This document shows positions 1-8,933 of a stretch of DNA of 64,000 nt, one piece after another; the first letter of the stretch is position 1; each line of letters starts with the position of its first letter. The position numbers and the translations under genes are program-made. The stretch lies in assembly GCF_902859915.1 (NCBI RefSeq), contig NZ_CADIKK010000034.1, positions 1 through 64,000 of the forward strand. The letters run 5' to 3'. A model generated the notes under the pieces. That model was not told the origin of the DNA, searched no databases, and saw only the letters and a program-made list of their open reading frames with translations. The DNA comes from Paraburkholderia ultramafica (GTDB lineage Bacteria; Pseudomonadota; Gammaproteobacteria; Burkholderiales; Burkholderiaceae).

Positions 1-1
1 T

Positions 2-316
2 CTGGTCATCAACGCGATCGAGGCCATGAGCGGCGTCAGCGATGGCACGCGAGAACTGTTAGTCACCACCGGGAGAGCCGACGCTGGTTGCGTGCTCGTG
101 GCGGTACGCGATTCGGGGCCCGGCTTTGCCCCGAAGGACGTCGAGCACATCTTTGCCCCCTTTTACACAACGAAACCTGCTGGTCTGGGGATGGGGCTGT
201 CAATCTGCCGTTCGATCATCGAGGCCCATGGCGGACGACTTTGGGCGAGCGCAAACTTGCCCCGGGGCGCGGCGTTTCAATTCATAGTCCCAGCCCATCG
301 AGACGTTTCGTCGTGA
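2..316 (+). CDS. Sensor histidine kinase, C-terminal ATPase part (5' end outside window)
   Basis: The reading frame is open from base 2 and ends at the TGA at 314-316. It encodes the end of a GHKL ATPase domain: an N-box (LVINAIEAM) at the very start, a G1 box (DSGPGF), an F-box region (IFAPFYTTK) and a G2 box (GLGMGLSICRSI), followed by the usual GG-containing tail. This is the ATP-binding half of a two-component sensor kinase that autophosphorylates on a histidine lying outside the window. The sensor domain is not visible, so the signal is unknown. No response regulator follows downstream. Confidence 0.9.
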   Translation: MVINAIEAMSGVSDGTRELLVTTGRADAGCVLVAVRDSGPGFAPKDVEHIFAPFYTTKPAGLGMGLSICRSIIEAHGGRLWASANLPRGAAFQFIVPAHRDVSS

Positions 317-562
317 TTGTGCGCGTCTCTCATCCAGATTGACGCGCGGCAGCATAACCGTTCCTCATTTTATCGCTAGCCTTGGCGGCGTGATCGGTCA
401 GGACAAGCATCAAAACCGCGCCAGCAGGCTGTTGAAAATCCATTCGTGGGTGCATGCCATCCCGTTGAGAATGGCCGTCGCAGCGAATTGCTCATGCCGA
501 TTTGATGCCGAACTTCCTTGATTCAGGTGCAGCCAATGTCGTCTTCTCGCCTGCTTGCACTA

Positions 563-784
563 TCACACCGCTCGCGTGGCAAGCGTTCGCATGCGCGTCA
601 GGTTGTGGACCGCCTGAGTCAGCAGGAAGAGTTGGTCGACTCGCTGGAGACCTCGATAAATCGCCTGCCGAATCCTGCCGACAGTCTTGCTCCAGCCAAA
701 GACCTGCTGGAAGCATTTGCGCTTGCGAGCTGGCCACTTCGCATAGTCGCCGCTTGGAGCGAATGCCGACGCACTAGTCCGCAA
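563..784 (-). pseudogene. IS5-family transposase, C-terminal remnant
   Basis: The minus-strand frame contains QVFGWSKTVGRIRQ followed by YRGLQRVDQLFLLTQAVHNLTR, which is the typical C-terminal end of IS5-group transposases (QVFGWxKTVGGLRK, then RGxxRVxxxFxLxxAxYNLxR). Only about 70 residues remain and the DDE catalytic core is absent, so the element is dead. It sits between the kinase tail and a DUF3331 gene and marks an old insertion or deletion boundary. The exact insertion-sequence name cannot be given from this fragment. Confidence 0.75.
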
Positions 785-796
785 TCAGCGCGCGAA

Positions 797-1279
797 TCAT
801 GCCCTTTCGATTGACGGCCGCGGGGGTATGAGGTGAGCGCAATCGATGTAGACAGCCAAAATCATTGCCGATGCATTCGTCGGCCGCGTGCCTCGCAGAG
901 CCGGCCGAAAGATCGCATCACCGCGGCGTACCGACCCGCCGCTCAATGCACAGACGCCCTCGTGCCTAGCGACCGTCCTCCGCCACGCCTGATATCCGTA
1001 ATTGCAACACGTGGGATCTCGCCACGAGAGAACCGCCGACATGGAAGTTGAGCGATCAACGATCTCGATTGTGACATGGCCCGCATTGCCTCTACGGTCC
1101 CACGACGACAGCGCCCAACTGTCAACGCATTTGCTCTCATCGCCGTGCGCGCCTGGCGAACTGGCAATGCGGTACCACCGCGACACGAGCTCGTTGTCCA
1201 GGGTGACATCACAAGGCGCGTCCTGAAAACCTGAATCAAGGGGACCTGCCACCGATTTAGGTCGACCATCGGAGCTCAC
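797..1279 (-). CDS. DUF3331 domain protein
   Basis: The C-terminal half carries the DUF3331 pattern: SWRDPTCCNYGYQAWR, then GVCALSGGSVRRGDAIFRP, ending with an N.SAMIL motif. A paralogue with the same pattern lies at 25630-26040. The family is found in Burkholderiaceae and has no known function. The conserved Cys residues and the CALSG-x4-GDAI-x2-P core suggest a small, possibly metal- or ligand-binding fold, which is inference. The longest frame uses a GTG start; the N-terminal 70 residues are poorly constrained, so the true start could be further in. Length is 160 residues. Confidence 0.7.
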   Translation of the reverse strand: MSSDGRPKSVAGPLDSGFQDAPCDVTLDNELVSRWYRIASSPGAHGDESKCVDSWALSSWDRRGNAGHVTIEIVDRSTSMSAVLSWRDPTCCNYGYQAWRRTVARHEGVCALSGGSVRRGDAIFRPALRGTRPTNASAMILAVYIDCAHLIPPRPSIERA

Positions 1280-2242
1280 GGTGTATCCGAGTGCGTGGTC
1301 ATTGCGTCCTCAGTTGGGCTGAAAACCTAAAAAAGCTCGCCCCCCGTCGCTTGCTTCGCTGTCGCGCGGGGTCACTCAAGTTGCATTGCGCTACGGTCCT
1401 TCTCCATGGAAGCTATTCGCCGGATTGTTGCCGGTCGATTATCGACAGATTCATCCTGCACCGTCTTGCAGCGAGTGACGCTTCACTCGTTGCCCAAGCG
1501 ACAACATCCGCCTCTGATCACAGCCAGCTTGTCTATCGATGGAACCAAGATAGGCGGAACATCCACACAAAACCATTGTATAAACGGTTGATCAAATTCT
1601 CCGTCAGCGTCGTGGCCATATACCCAAGCATGTCTCAACAGGCGGTAGGCGCGTGTTTTAATCCTGAGGACCTCCCGAAACTCCGTTACCGATCAACTTG
1701 TTATACGAAGGTATGACGAAGATCGGAGAGCGGGCGTTTCGCTGCAGTTAAAATCATCGTTGAGCATGACCCCCATGAACTGGTGCCTGGCGCGCGATAG
1801 AACAACATGGCGCGGCACTCCACGTGCTGACACAAAGCCGGGCAGCGCAGGGACTTCGCCAGGCGCCTCGCGCAGCACGCTACTTAAAACGCATGCGCGC
1901 CGTGTGCGCCTACCAACAAATGCAAGAGTAGCACCTCAGCGAACACGGACACGCGATGCCCCCCAACATCCCCTGCAACCTGTCTCGAATGGGCCTAGAC
2001 GGAGGGCTCGACAAGGCCGCCTGATACGAAGGTATGAGCCAGCCAATCGTAAGCCGCCGATCGGACGATAGACCAGTTTCTCTTGCTCGCCTAGCCTTCG
2101 TTGTGACCGGTGGATTCGCATGATATGCCTGTCGGCCTCTATCAGTCAGAACAGTAGCATCACGAATGCACAGGCCACGGAAACTTTGGCGGCAAGGTTC
2201 ATCCTTGTCATATCCAGTTTTCTGAGTTTGGTTACCCTCTCT
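1280..2242. other. Gene-free stretch with repeated dyad
   Basis: No convincing gene was found here; open frames on both strands look like chance frames in GC-rich DNA. It holds two copies of the 14-mer atacgaaggtatga (1703-1716 and 2024-2037), each containing the dyad ATAC-GAAG-GTAT. A hydrophobic tail frame at about 2146-2210 on the minus strand is too short to call. Confidence 0.5.
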
Positions 2243-2518
2243 TTAATCAGATCGTCCTTGACGTTTCGAGGAAAAATTTCCCGGGTTGCAGTTGATATCG
2301 GGGAATGCGTAGTAGGCTCGCCTGATCGCGCAGTCGAATGACCGGTCCTGAACGGCACAAGCCCCATCAATCTCGATCATCCAGCCACGGATTGTCTTCG
2401 TACATCTAAGGCGATTGTCCTCCATCAGATCTGCATACCATCGCCAAACGCCCGCATCGGCGGAGTTCGCGGTTACCGCAGCTCGCAGCCGCATGAGTTC
2501 CAGGTCCAGACAGTCCAT
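2243..2518 (-). CDS. Small hypothetical protein
   Basis: About 91 residues, starting MDCLDLELMRLR. The first ATG of the frame (2527) lies directly against a GGGAGGA ribosome binding site, with no room for initiation. The second ATG at 2518 has about 8 nt of spacing and is preferred. The protein has an amphipathic N-terminus (LDLELMRLRAAV), a central VWRWYADLMEDNRLRC segment and a GWMIEIDG motif. The good RBS and protein-like composition argue that it is real. I do not recognise the family. No neighbour suggests a role. Confidence 0.5.
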   Translation of the reverse strand: MDCLDLELMRLRAAVTANSADAGVWRWYADLMEDNRLRCTKTIRGWMIEIDGACAVQDRSFDCAIRRAYYAFPDINCNPGNFSSKRQGRSD

Positions 2519-2787
2519 CAAAGTCATCCTCCCAGCGAACGCACCTCACCTGCTCGTTCGATTTCACAATGGGGTAAAGGAGAGACCCGGCTGTGTGCTT
2601 CCCCTTCAACTGACCTCTGCTATCCGTCCGTCGAGCACCGGACGACGGCGCTTAACCAGACACCCTGAGACGCGCCCGCAACGCGCACCGGGATTGAGCG
2701 CGTTCCCGACATGCCGATTTGAAACGACTCTCGCGCGCCTGGCGGTGACCTGAGAATCGATAACACGTGATGCCCTTTACGCGACGC

Positions 2788-3078
2788 TCATGTGCGTTCG
2801 TCGTGCTGATTTTCTGAGGCGACACGAACTGTATCGGCAGTGTTGCCCCCCGGTAGTCGTCCAAACATATGCTGGTTGCACTTTGACTGCTGCCATGCCA
2901 CATGAAAGGCCGTTCCCGCAACCATCTGCTTTGCGACCGGGACAACCTGCTCGCCGGCAAGGATGCCGAGGAGTCCGACAAGCGCGATGAGCGGCGGCGC
3001 CGGCGAGCGCACCTGGATCAGACTGTAGATCACCCCAACCAGAACACCCGCAAGCAAGGAGTAGATGTAGAGTTTCAT
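2788..3078 (-). CDS. XapX (DUF1427) small membrane protein
   Basis: The start at 3078 is chosen because the minus strand reads CAGGAGATTAAGTCA just before the ATG, giving a good AGGAG site. The 96-residue product begins MKLYIYSLLAGVLVGVIYSL, followed by RSPAPPLIALVGLLGILAGEQ. This is the characteristic XapX sequence: two short membrane segments joined by an RSPAPP loop. The last 40 residues are extra and soluble compared with the usual roughly 50-60 residue family members. XapX proteins are inner-membrane proteins of unknown function, often beside hydrolase or isochorismatase genes, as here. It is transcribed away from the downstream amidohydrolase. Confidence 0.85.
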   Translation of the reverse strand: MKLYIYSLLAGVLVGVIYSLIQVRSPAPPLIALVGLLGILAGEQVVPVAKQMVAGTAFHVAWQQSKCNQHMFGRLPGGNTADTVRVASENQHDERT

Positions 3079-3743
3079 TGACTTAATCTCCTGAAGTTTA
3101 CTCAGAAAGTTACACAACAACATCACGCGATCGATCTGAATGAAAAGCAGTTTTCGAGCCTCCGCAATCAGTGACCTGTAGATGGAGTTGCCGCGTGACA
3201 AGACGCAAGGTCCGTGTTGGCACAACAGAAGAGGCCATCAGAAATAAATCCGCAACCCCTAAGTATGGTTGCGCGGTCTGTCAACGGTAACCGCGTCCGG
3301 AACGCTGTTTTCGGCGGTTCGTTGCCTCCCTTCGATTACGGCTCGTCTCAGCAAGCATGCCTCCAGAGTAGAAGGAGGAGTCTGAAAATGTCCTTAAAGA
3401 GTCGTGAAATGCTCACCCACGGGAGCCGCGGCCAATAGACGTCGTGAAGTGGAGGCAATGACGGAGTCGGACGCATCTTCCGGACTTGGCGCCCGCTCCT
3501 GCCAGCACATCACCACCCAGCGATCCCTGGTCCCCTTTTGAAGCAAGGATCGCCGCGCGCACGACTGCAACCCTCTCAGCAAAGCTGCGATTGCCCGCGA
3601 ATGTTTGAGAAAGTTTTAGAGCAGTTTCATAACTTTCAGCGCTCGATTTGCGTAGCATCATTTCCAACCTGGACACACAGCGCGAATCATTGACCCTCAT
3701 TGCACGCATACGAACGAGCCAGCACGATTCAATAGGAGTCTTG
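3079..3743. other. Intergenic region between XapX and amidohydrolase
   Basis: This is the divergent spacer between the XapX gene (leftward) and the amidohydrolase (rightward). No supported gene is seen. Both promoters should lie here, but no clear -35/-10 pair or palindrome stands out by eye. Confidence 0.4.
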
Positions 3744-5624
3744 ATGATGAATACTTTATCGAAGAGCGTCGCGATTGCGGACACCATCTTCTTTAATGGA
3801 AAGATTGCGACGCAAGACGATAAACGGTCTTTCGTCACGGCTCTGGCTGTCGCCAACGGCCGGATCCTCGCCACGGGCAGCGATGCCGACGTGATGGCCC
3901 GCGCCGGCTCGTCTACGCAACGCATCGATCTGCAGGGCCGGACCGTCATCCCGGGTTTGAACGACTCGCATCTGCACGTGATTCGCGGGGGCCTGAACTT
4001 CAATATGGAGTTGCGCTGGGACGGCGTCCCATCGCTTGCCGACGCACTCGATATGCTGCGCCGACAGGTGGCGCGCACGCCAGCACCGCAGTGGGTACGG
4101 GTAGTGGGTGGGTGGAACGAGCATCAGTTCGCAGAGCGGCGCGGACCCACGATCGAAGAAATCAACGCGATCGCCCCGGACACCCCCGTCTTTCTGCTTC
4201 ATCTGTATGACAGCGCGTTGCTAAACGCCGCCGCCCTGCGTGCGGTAGGTTACAGCAAAGACACGCCCAACCCTCCAGGGGGTGAAATCCAGCGGGACCG
4301 GCACGGCAACCCAACCGGCATGCTGATCGCACGGCCTAACGCCGGCCTGCTCTATGCGACCCTTGCCAAAGGCCCCAAGCTTGGCTACGAAGACCAGATC
4401 AACTCGACCCGTCACTTCATGCGTGAACTGAATCGTCTCGGCGTGACGAGCGCCATCGACGCAGGCGGCGGCTTTCAGGCTTATCCCGATGACTATGCGG
4501 TCATCATGGACCTGGCGAAACGCGGCGAGTTGACCATGCGTATTTCTTATAACCTGTTCACTCAGAACGCCAGAAAGGAAATCGACGACTTTGCCAAGTG
4601 GGTCAAGATGACGAAGCCCGGCGACGGCGACGAGTTCTTCCATATGAACGGCGCCGGCGAGATGCTCGTCTTCTCGGCAGCCGATTTCGAGGACTTTCTT
4701 GAGCCACGTCCCGACCTGCCGGAGACGATGGAGGCGGACCTGACCGCCGTCGTGCGGCTACTCGTACAGAACCGCTGGCCGTTCCGCTTGCATGCGACCT
4801 ACGACGAGTCGATCAGCCGCTTCCTCAATGTTTTCGAACAGGTGAACCGCGAGATCCCTTTCGATGGTCTGCGCTGGTTTTTCGACCACTGCGAAACCAT
4901 ATCCGAAGCGAATATTGCCCGCATCGCCGCGCTCGGCGGCGGCATCGCCGTGCAACATCGGATGGCCTATCAGGGCGAATACTTCATGCAACGCTACGGC
5001 GCCGAAGCCGTCGCACGCACCCCGCCGATCCGGGCGATGTTGGCCGCTGGGCTGCCGGTCGGCGCAGGGACCGACGCGACGCGGGTCGCCAGCTTCAACC
5101 CGTTTGTCTCGCTGTACTGGATGGTCTCAGGACGCACGGTGGGCGGCACAGCGATGTATCCCGAGCAAAACCGGCTGGACCGCATGGAAGCACTTCGCCG
5201 CTACACCGTCGGTAGCAGCTGGTTCTCGGGAGAGGAGGACTGCAAAGGGGCCTTGACGCCGGGAAAGTTCGCGGACTTCGTCGCGCTCACCGACGACTAC
5301 TTCTCGATCAACGAACCGCTGATCAAATACCTCTCGTCCGTACTGACGGTCGTAAACGGCAAGGTCGTCTACGCCGACGACGAGTTCAGCCCGCTCGCCC
5401 CGCCGCCGTTGCCCGTCAGCCCGTCGTGGTCGCCGGTTGCCGAGTTTGGTGGATACAGCCGCTACCGGCCGGCGGCAGGTTCGCTGAACGCCTGCGTCGA
5501 CAGTTGTGCGAATCTGTGCGGCGTACACGGTCACGGGCATATGTGGGCGTGGCGCAGCAATGTTCCGACGAACGATGCCAATGGTTTCTGGGGCGCACTC
5601 GGGTGTAGCTGTTTCGCGTTTTGA
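3744..5624 (+). CDS. Amidohydrolase family 3 metal-dependent hydrolase (YtcJ-like)
   Basis: The start is at 3744 (or the adjacent ATG at 3747), preceded by AATAGGAGT. The 626-residue protein has the amidohydrolase-3 layout: an N-terminal beta-sandwich half (TIFFNGKIATQDD), the metal-binding NDSHLH motif, then LHATYDES, FDHCE and the GTDAT aspartate late in the barrel, and a C-terminal GKFADFVAL strand. These proteins hydrolyse amide or imine bonds in the cytoplasm; the substrate here is unknown. The last 50 residues form an unusual Cys/His-rich tail (CVDSCANLCGVHGHGH). A decayed paralogue lies at 13190-13975. Isochorismatase-like, DoxX, VOC and porin genes follow on the same strand, suggesting a catabolic cluster. 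Confidence 0.88.
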   Translation: MMNTLSKSVAIADTIFFNGKIATQDDKRSFVTALAVANGRILATGSDADVMARAGSSTQRIDLQGRTVIPGLNDSHLHVIRGGLNFNMELRWDGVPSLADALDMLRRQVARTPAPQWVRVVGGWNEHQFAERRGPTIEEINAIAPDTPVFLLHLYDSALLNAAALRAVGYSKDTPNPPGGEIQRDRHGNPTGMLIARPNAGLLYATLAKGPKLGYEDQINSTRHFMRELNRLGVTSAIDAGGGFQAYPDDYAVIMDLAKRGELTMRISYNLFTQNARKEIDDFAKWVKMTKPGDGDEFFHMNGAGEMLVFSAADFEDFLEPRPDLPETMEADLTAVVRLLVQNRWPFRLHATYDESISRFLNVFEQVNREIPFDGLRWFFDHCETISEANIARIAALGGGIAVQHRMAYQGEYFMQRYGAEAVARTPPIRAMLAAGLPVGAGTDATRVASFNPFVSLYWMVSGRTVGGTAMYPEQNRLDRMEALRRYTVGSSWFSGEEDCKGALTPGKFADFVALTDDYFSINEPLIKYLSSVLTVVNGKVVYADDEFSPLAPPPLPVSPSWSPVAEFGGYSRYRPAAGSLNACVDSCANLCGVHGHGHMWAWRSNVPTNDANGFWGALGCSCFAF

Positions 5625-5934
5625 CACAGATCGTGAGGCGGCCGACCGGGGAGTAACTTTGGGCAAACTCAGGATGGTTCATATGATGCAGCAGCAGGAC
5701 TTTTTCAGCATGCCACGAGAAACGGAACCACTGGTACATCGCGCGTCGGCAGAAGCGCATCTGCAAAGGGGCCACTACGTCAAGCAGGTTTGCTTTGGTT
5801 TGCCGTGCTGGAGTGCCCAACTCGCCGATTCGCCGAAAGGACACGACTCATCACACAAAGAGTCTGGGCAAAAAGCCCGACATTAGCCCGGTTTCGGGAA
5901 ACCTGATTATTCACAGCCCCCTAAGGAGGCCACT
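5625..5934. other. Spacer between amidohydrolase and isochorismatase genes
   Basis: No supported gene. It ends with a strong Shine-Dalgarno (CCTAAGGAGGCC) for the next gene. The 310-nt length suggests that the hydrolase at 5935 may have its own promoter. Confidence 0.4.
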
Positions 5935-6588
5935 ATGCCTGTCGCAAAAGCACAGCCCGGAAAGACCCTGGTTGATCCAGTCAATCATACGTTGATCATG
6001 ATCGACCACCAGTCGCAGATGGCCTTCGCGACCAAGTCTATCGACGCAGTCACACTGAGAAACAATGCGGCCATGGTCGCCAAGGCCGCGAAGGAATTCA
6101 AGGTTTCGACAATCCTCACTACAGTCGCAGAAAAGTCATTTTCTGGTCCCATCTTCAATGAGATCCGGTCGGTCTTTCCCGAAGAGCAAGTCATTGACCG
6201 TACGACCATGAACACATGGGAAGATCCCCGTATCGCCGAGCGCGTCAATGCAATCGGCAAGGACAAGATCGCGCTCGCTGGTCTGTGGACCTCTGTTTGC
6301 ATCGTGGGTCCGGCGTTGTCGGCGCTCGACCAGGGGTTCGAAGTCTATGTGATCGCGGACGCTTGCGGTGACGTGTCCGACGAAGCACACGAGCGCGCGA
6401 TGGAGCGAATGATCCAACTAGGCGCACGCCCCATGACCTCGCTGCAGTATCTGCTCGAACTGCAACGCGACTGGGCGCGCGGTGAAACCTACAACCAGAC
6501 CGTCGCCACGTCCATAGCTCATGGCGGAGGCTATGGCCTCGGCCTGATTTACGCCAAGACAATGTTTGGTGCCAGCGAAGGTCACTAG
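5935..6588 (+). CDS. Isochorismatase-family (YcaC-like) hydrolase
   Basis: A strong AAGGAGG site precedes the ATG. The 217-residue protein has the cysteine hydrolase fold with the catalytic Asp in LIMIDHQSQM (about D24) and the nucleophile Cys in GLWTSVCIVGPALSA (about C122), plus the NTWEDP segment typical of the YcaC branch. Family members hydrolyse small amides, isochorismate or carbamoyl compounds; the true substrate is unknown. It diverges clearly from the other three isochorismatase-like proteins in this window, having SFSGPIFNEI where they have GPNGPL. Confidence 0.9.
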   Translation: MPVAKAQPGKTLVDPVNHTLIMIDHQSQMAFATKSIDAVTLRNNAAMVAKAAKEFKVSTILTTVAEKSFSGPIFNEIRSVFPEEQVIDRTTMNTWEDPRIAERVNAIGKDKIALAGLWTSVCIVGPALSALDQGFEVYVIADACGDVSDEAHERAMERMIQLGARPMTSLQYLLELQRDWARGETYNQTVATSIAHGGGYGLGLIYAKTMFGASEGH

Positions 6589-7402
6589 TAGCTTTCGATG
6601 TCGATATGGCCGGCGATCGGGCCGGCCTGTTCGGCGCCACTGCCCCCCAGTGGTCTCCACTGGGCCTGCGTGGCAGCGTCGAAGACTGCTCCGCAGCGAA
6701 GGACCGCAAGCGAACCGGTACGCTTGGGGAAACATGCCGAGAACCGACAAGCGCGATTCTTACGCTGCAGGGCTTTTTGCTTATAGCTCCATAAATATGA
6801 GCTCATCAATCTCGTCGCTTATCACCCTCATTGGTCTGCTTGTGAGCGCGGTGAGCTGGCTTCCCGCTAACCAGAAAGCTTTTGTCACCTGTCGCCGGTT
6901 GCTCACGCGGTGCCTGTCGCACTGGTACGGGACACGTGGTCATGGGTCTGCCGGGAAAGCCTCCTGTGAAGCATGACACTGTGAAAACCAAGAACCCCGC
7001 TCATGAATGATTCAGCAACCCTACAGCACCTCGTCATGTGCAACGCTTGTTCTACGACGCTTGCAGGGGCAAAGCCAACGGCGATCCCCTTTAAAATCAG
7101 CGACGGTATCGCAATGGATCTGGACTCAGACATAGGGCCGCTGGTTAGATCGACGACCCGACTCGTTGGCCTCGATTCCTTCACCTGCGCCGAGGGCGAG
7201 GTCGCGCATACCGTGTCGCGACTGACCAATGAACGCGGACGCGTTGTAGATGGGGCGGGCGCATTAGCGTCTCTCGGCGGCAACGATCCAGTACCCGCAT
7301 TGCCTGATTGGTCGCCAGCGCGCCGATGCGTGCCCTTCGTGGCCTGGAAAGACGCGAAGGGCCACGGCCAATCGCCGCTGCAGCAGCTTTCTGTAGCTTC
7401 AG
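6589..7402. other. Gene-poor region, possible remnants
   Basis: Several overlapping frames exist on both strands (the longest on plus is 7003-7527), but none has a recognisable domain or a convincing RBS. A GC-rich dyad (ggccggc-gatcg-ggccggcc) lies at about 6606-6626 without a T-run, so it is not called as a terminator. The stretch may be decayed DNA. Confidence 0.4.
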
Positions 7403-7984
7403 GTGAATGCTCCACGGCGCGCGTCGTTCATCGACATGATCATGGAAAAGCCTGGTCAAACAACTCTCCTGCCTTCGATCTTCGTTCGTCCTGGGCAGCA
7501 CTCGAACGTTTCTCCTGGGCGGTGTGACGTGGATGCGAACGTCCGTGAGGATCCGACTTGGGTGACCGCGATTCTCGCCAGGCCCTGGCTTCTGCCACTG
7601 CTTCGTACGGCGCTGGTTTCGTCCTACGTGATTGGCGGTGTGACCAAACTGTTGCACTTTGACGCAGCCATCCACGAGCAGGAGCATTTCGGACTGCATC
7701 CCGGATGGGTATGGGCGGCGCTCGCTATTGTCGTCGAAATTGGCGGATCGGCATGTGTGCTTGCGAACCGGCTGGTCTGGCTGGGCGCCGGTGGGCTTGG
7801 GTGTCTGACGGCAATTGCGATGCTCCTGGCCAACGATTTCTGGAACCTCGCTGGGGTGGCGCGTCTTTCTGCGCTGAACGGTTTTTTCGAGCACCTCGGG
7901 TTAATCGCTGCCCTTATCGCGGTGACATGGATCGCCAAAGTCAAAAATGCTTTAGGACGTTCTCAGTACTTTTGGTCAGCATAA
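7403..7984 (+). CDS. DoxX-family inner-membrane protein
   Basis: The second half is a typical DoxX four-helix membrane protein: LLPLLRTALVSSYVIGGVTK, a GGxxKL-type loop with HFGL, VWAALAIVVEIGGSACVL, GGLGCLTAIAMLLANDFW and EHLGLIAALIAVTWIA. The N-terminal 60 residues lack family similarity. The true start may be an internal ATG at 7436 or 7442, or a GTG near 7531. DoxX proteins are linked to redox stress and thiol homeostasis in some bacteria. The gene is 25 nt upstream of the VOC gene and probably cotranscribed with it. Confidence 0.8.
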   Translation: MNAPRRASFIDMIMEKPGQTTLLPSIFVRPGQHSNVSPGRCDVDANVREDPTWVTAILARPWLLPLLRTALVSSYVIGGVTKLLHFDAAIHEQEHFGLHPGWVWAALAIVVEIGGSACVLANRLVWLGAGGLGCLTAIAMLLANDFWNLAGVARLSALNGFFEHLGLIAALIAVTWIAKVKNALGRSQYFWSA

Positions 7985-8009
7985 AAGACTTAAAGGAGCT
8001 TCCTCCATC

Positions 8010-8909
8010 ATGCGTAGCCTGCGTTTCGCGGTCGCGACGACATTGTTTGCCGTCGGACTTGTTGCATCGCCCCTTTCATCGGCAAAGCCGGCAGCAAGTC
8101 CGACTCTTGCTGTCGGCCCCCAGTACGATACAACCCATGTCTATGTAGCCCCGGAGGACTTCGACCGATTCACAGACAGCTTCGTTGCGACCTTCGGCGG
8201 TCATAAGTCACAGCAGGGCGTGTTCCAGGTCACACCCACGCCAAGTCAGACCATGTCGCAGCTTGTATTGACACCGGTCGGCACGATTTCCGTGTTCGGC
8301 TTCAAGACGCCGATTCCTTATCCGTTTGGCGAAGAGCGCACGGGTTACCTCGTAGCCGACATGGATGCAGCAGTGAAGTCAGCCAAGGCTCACGGCGCAG
8401 ATGTGACGGTTGCAACATTCCCCGATCCGATCGGCCGCGATGCGATTATTTCGTGGCCGGGCGGTGTCCACATGCAACTCTACTGGCACACTCAGGCGCG
8501 GAAGTACGACGCTCTGCAGACTGTGCCGGAGGATCGGATTTACGTCTCGCCGGAGCGCGCCGATGCACTGATCCGCAATTTCGTGGCGTTTTCGCACGGC
8601 AAGGTTGTCTCTGACGATCGTAAGGCCCCTGGTATCGAAATCGGCCGCCCGGAAGAAGAGTACCGTCGTGTGCGCATCGAGTCGGGATTTGGAAAGATGA
8701 CGGTATTGGTGACGGACGGCCATCTACCGTATCCATTTGGTCGCGAAATGACCGGCTATGAGGTGGCGGATCTTACCGACACGCTGAAAAATGCGCAGGC
8801 GGCGGGGGTCACTGTGCTGGTCCAGCCGTTCAAATCCGGCGAGCGCGAAGCGGCCCTTGTGCAGTTCCCCGGCGGCTATATTGCCGAGATTCACGCAACT
8901 GCCCAGTAG
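8010..8909 (+). CDS. Secreted protein with two VOC (glyoxalase/dioxygenase) domains
   Basis: AAAGGAGC precedes the ATG. The 299-residue protein opens with a signal peptide (MRSLRFAVATTLFAVGLVA, then SPLSSAKPAAS), so it should be periplasmic. Two similar halves follow at about residues 37-155 and 165-298. Each has a PYPFG-E-TGYxVADxxxxxxxAxAxGxxV stretch and ends in FPGGxxxxxxxH-type or WPGGVHMQLYWH strands. This is the duplicated beta-alpha-beta-beta-beta VOC fold. A secreted VOC protein could bind or convert a small substrate in the periplasm; the reaction is unknown. It lies between DoxX and YoaK genes with short gaps, suggesting an operon. Confidence 0.85.
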   Translation: MRSLRFAVATTLFAVGLVASPLSSAKPAASPTLAVGPQYDTTHVYVAPEDFDRFTDSFVATFGGHKSQQGVFQVTPTPSQTMSQLVLTPVGTISVFGFKTPIPYPFGEERTGYLVADMDAAVKSAKAHGADVTVATFPDPIGRDAIISWPGGVHMQLYWHTQARKYDALQTVPEDRIYVSPERADALIRNFVAFSHGKVVSDDRKAPGIEIGRPEEEYRRVRIESGFGKMTVLVTDGHLPYPFGREMTGYEVADLTDTLKNAQAAGVTVLVQPFKSGEREAALVQFPGGYIAEIHATAQ

Positions 8910-8933
8910 AGCCTGGAGGTAAAACAGGTTGGC

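Noticed and set aside
1703..1716. loxP-like arm (tatacgaag)
   Set aside because: No inverted partner arm or 8-bp spacer is present; similarity is limited to about 9 bases.
2146..2370. Minus-strand frame ending in a hydrophobic AAKVSVACAFVMLLF segment
   Set aside because: No RBS at a suitable start, and the hydrophobic part is only about 15 residues at the very end; too weak to call.
5506..5886. 126-codon plus-strand frame overlapping the amidohydrolase end
   Set aside because: Most of it overlaps the amidohydrolase tail in another frame, and it has no recognisable features.
7181..7894. 237-codon minus-strand frame
   Set aside because: It is largely antisense to the DoxX gene, and its Arg/Pro-rich sequence has no family features.
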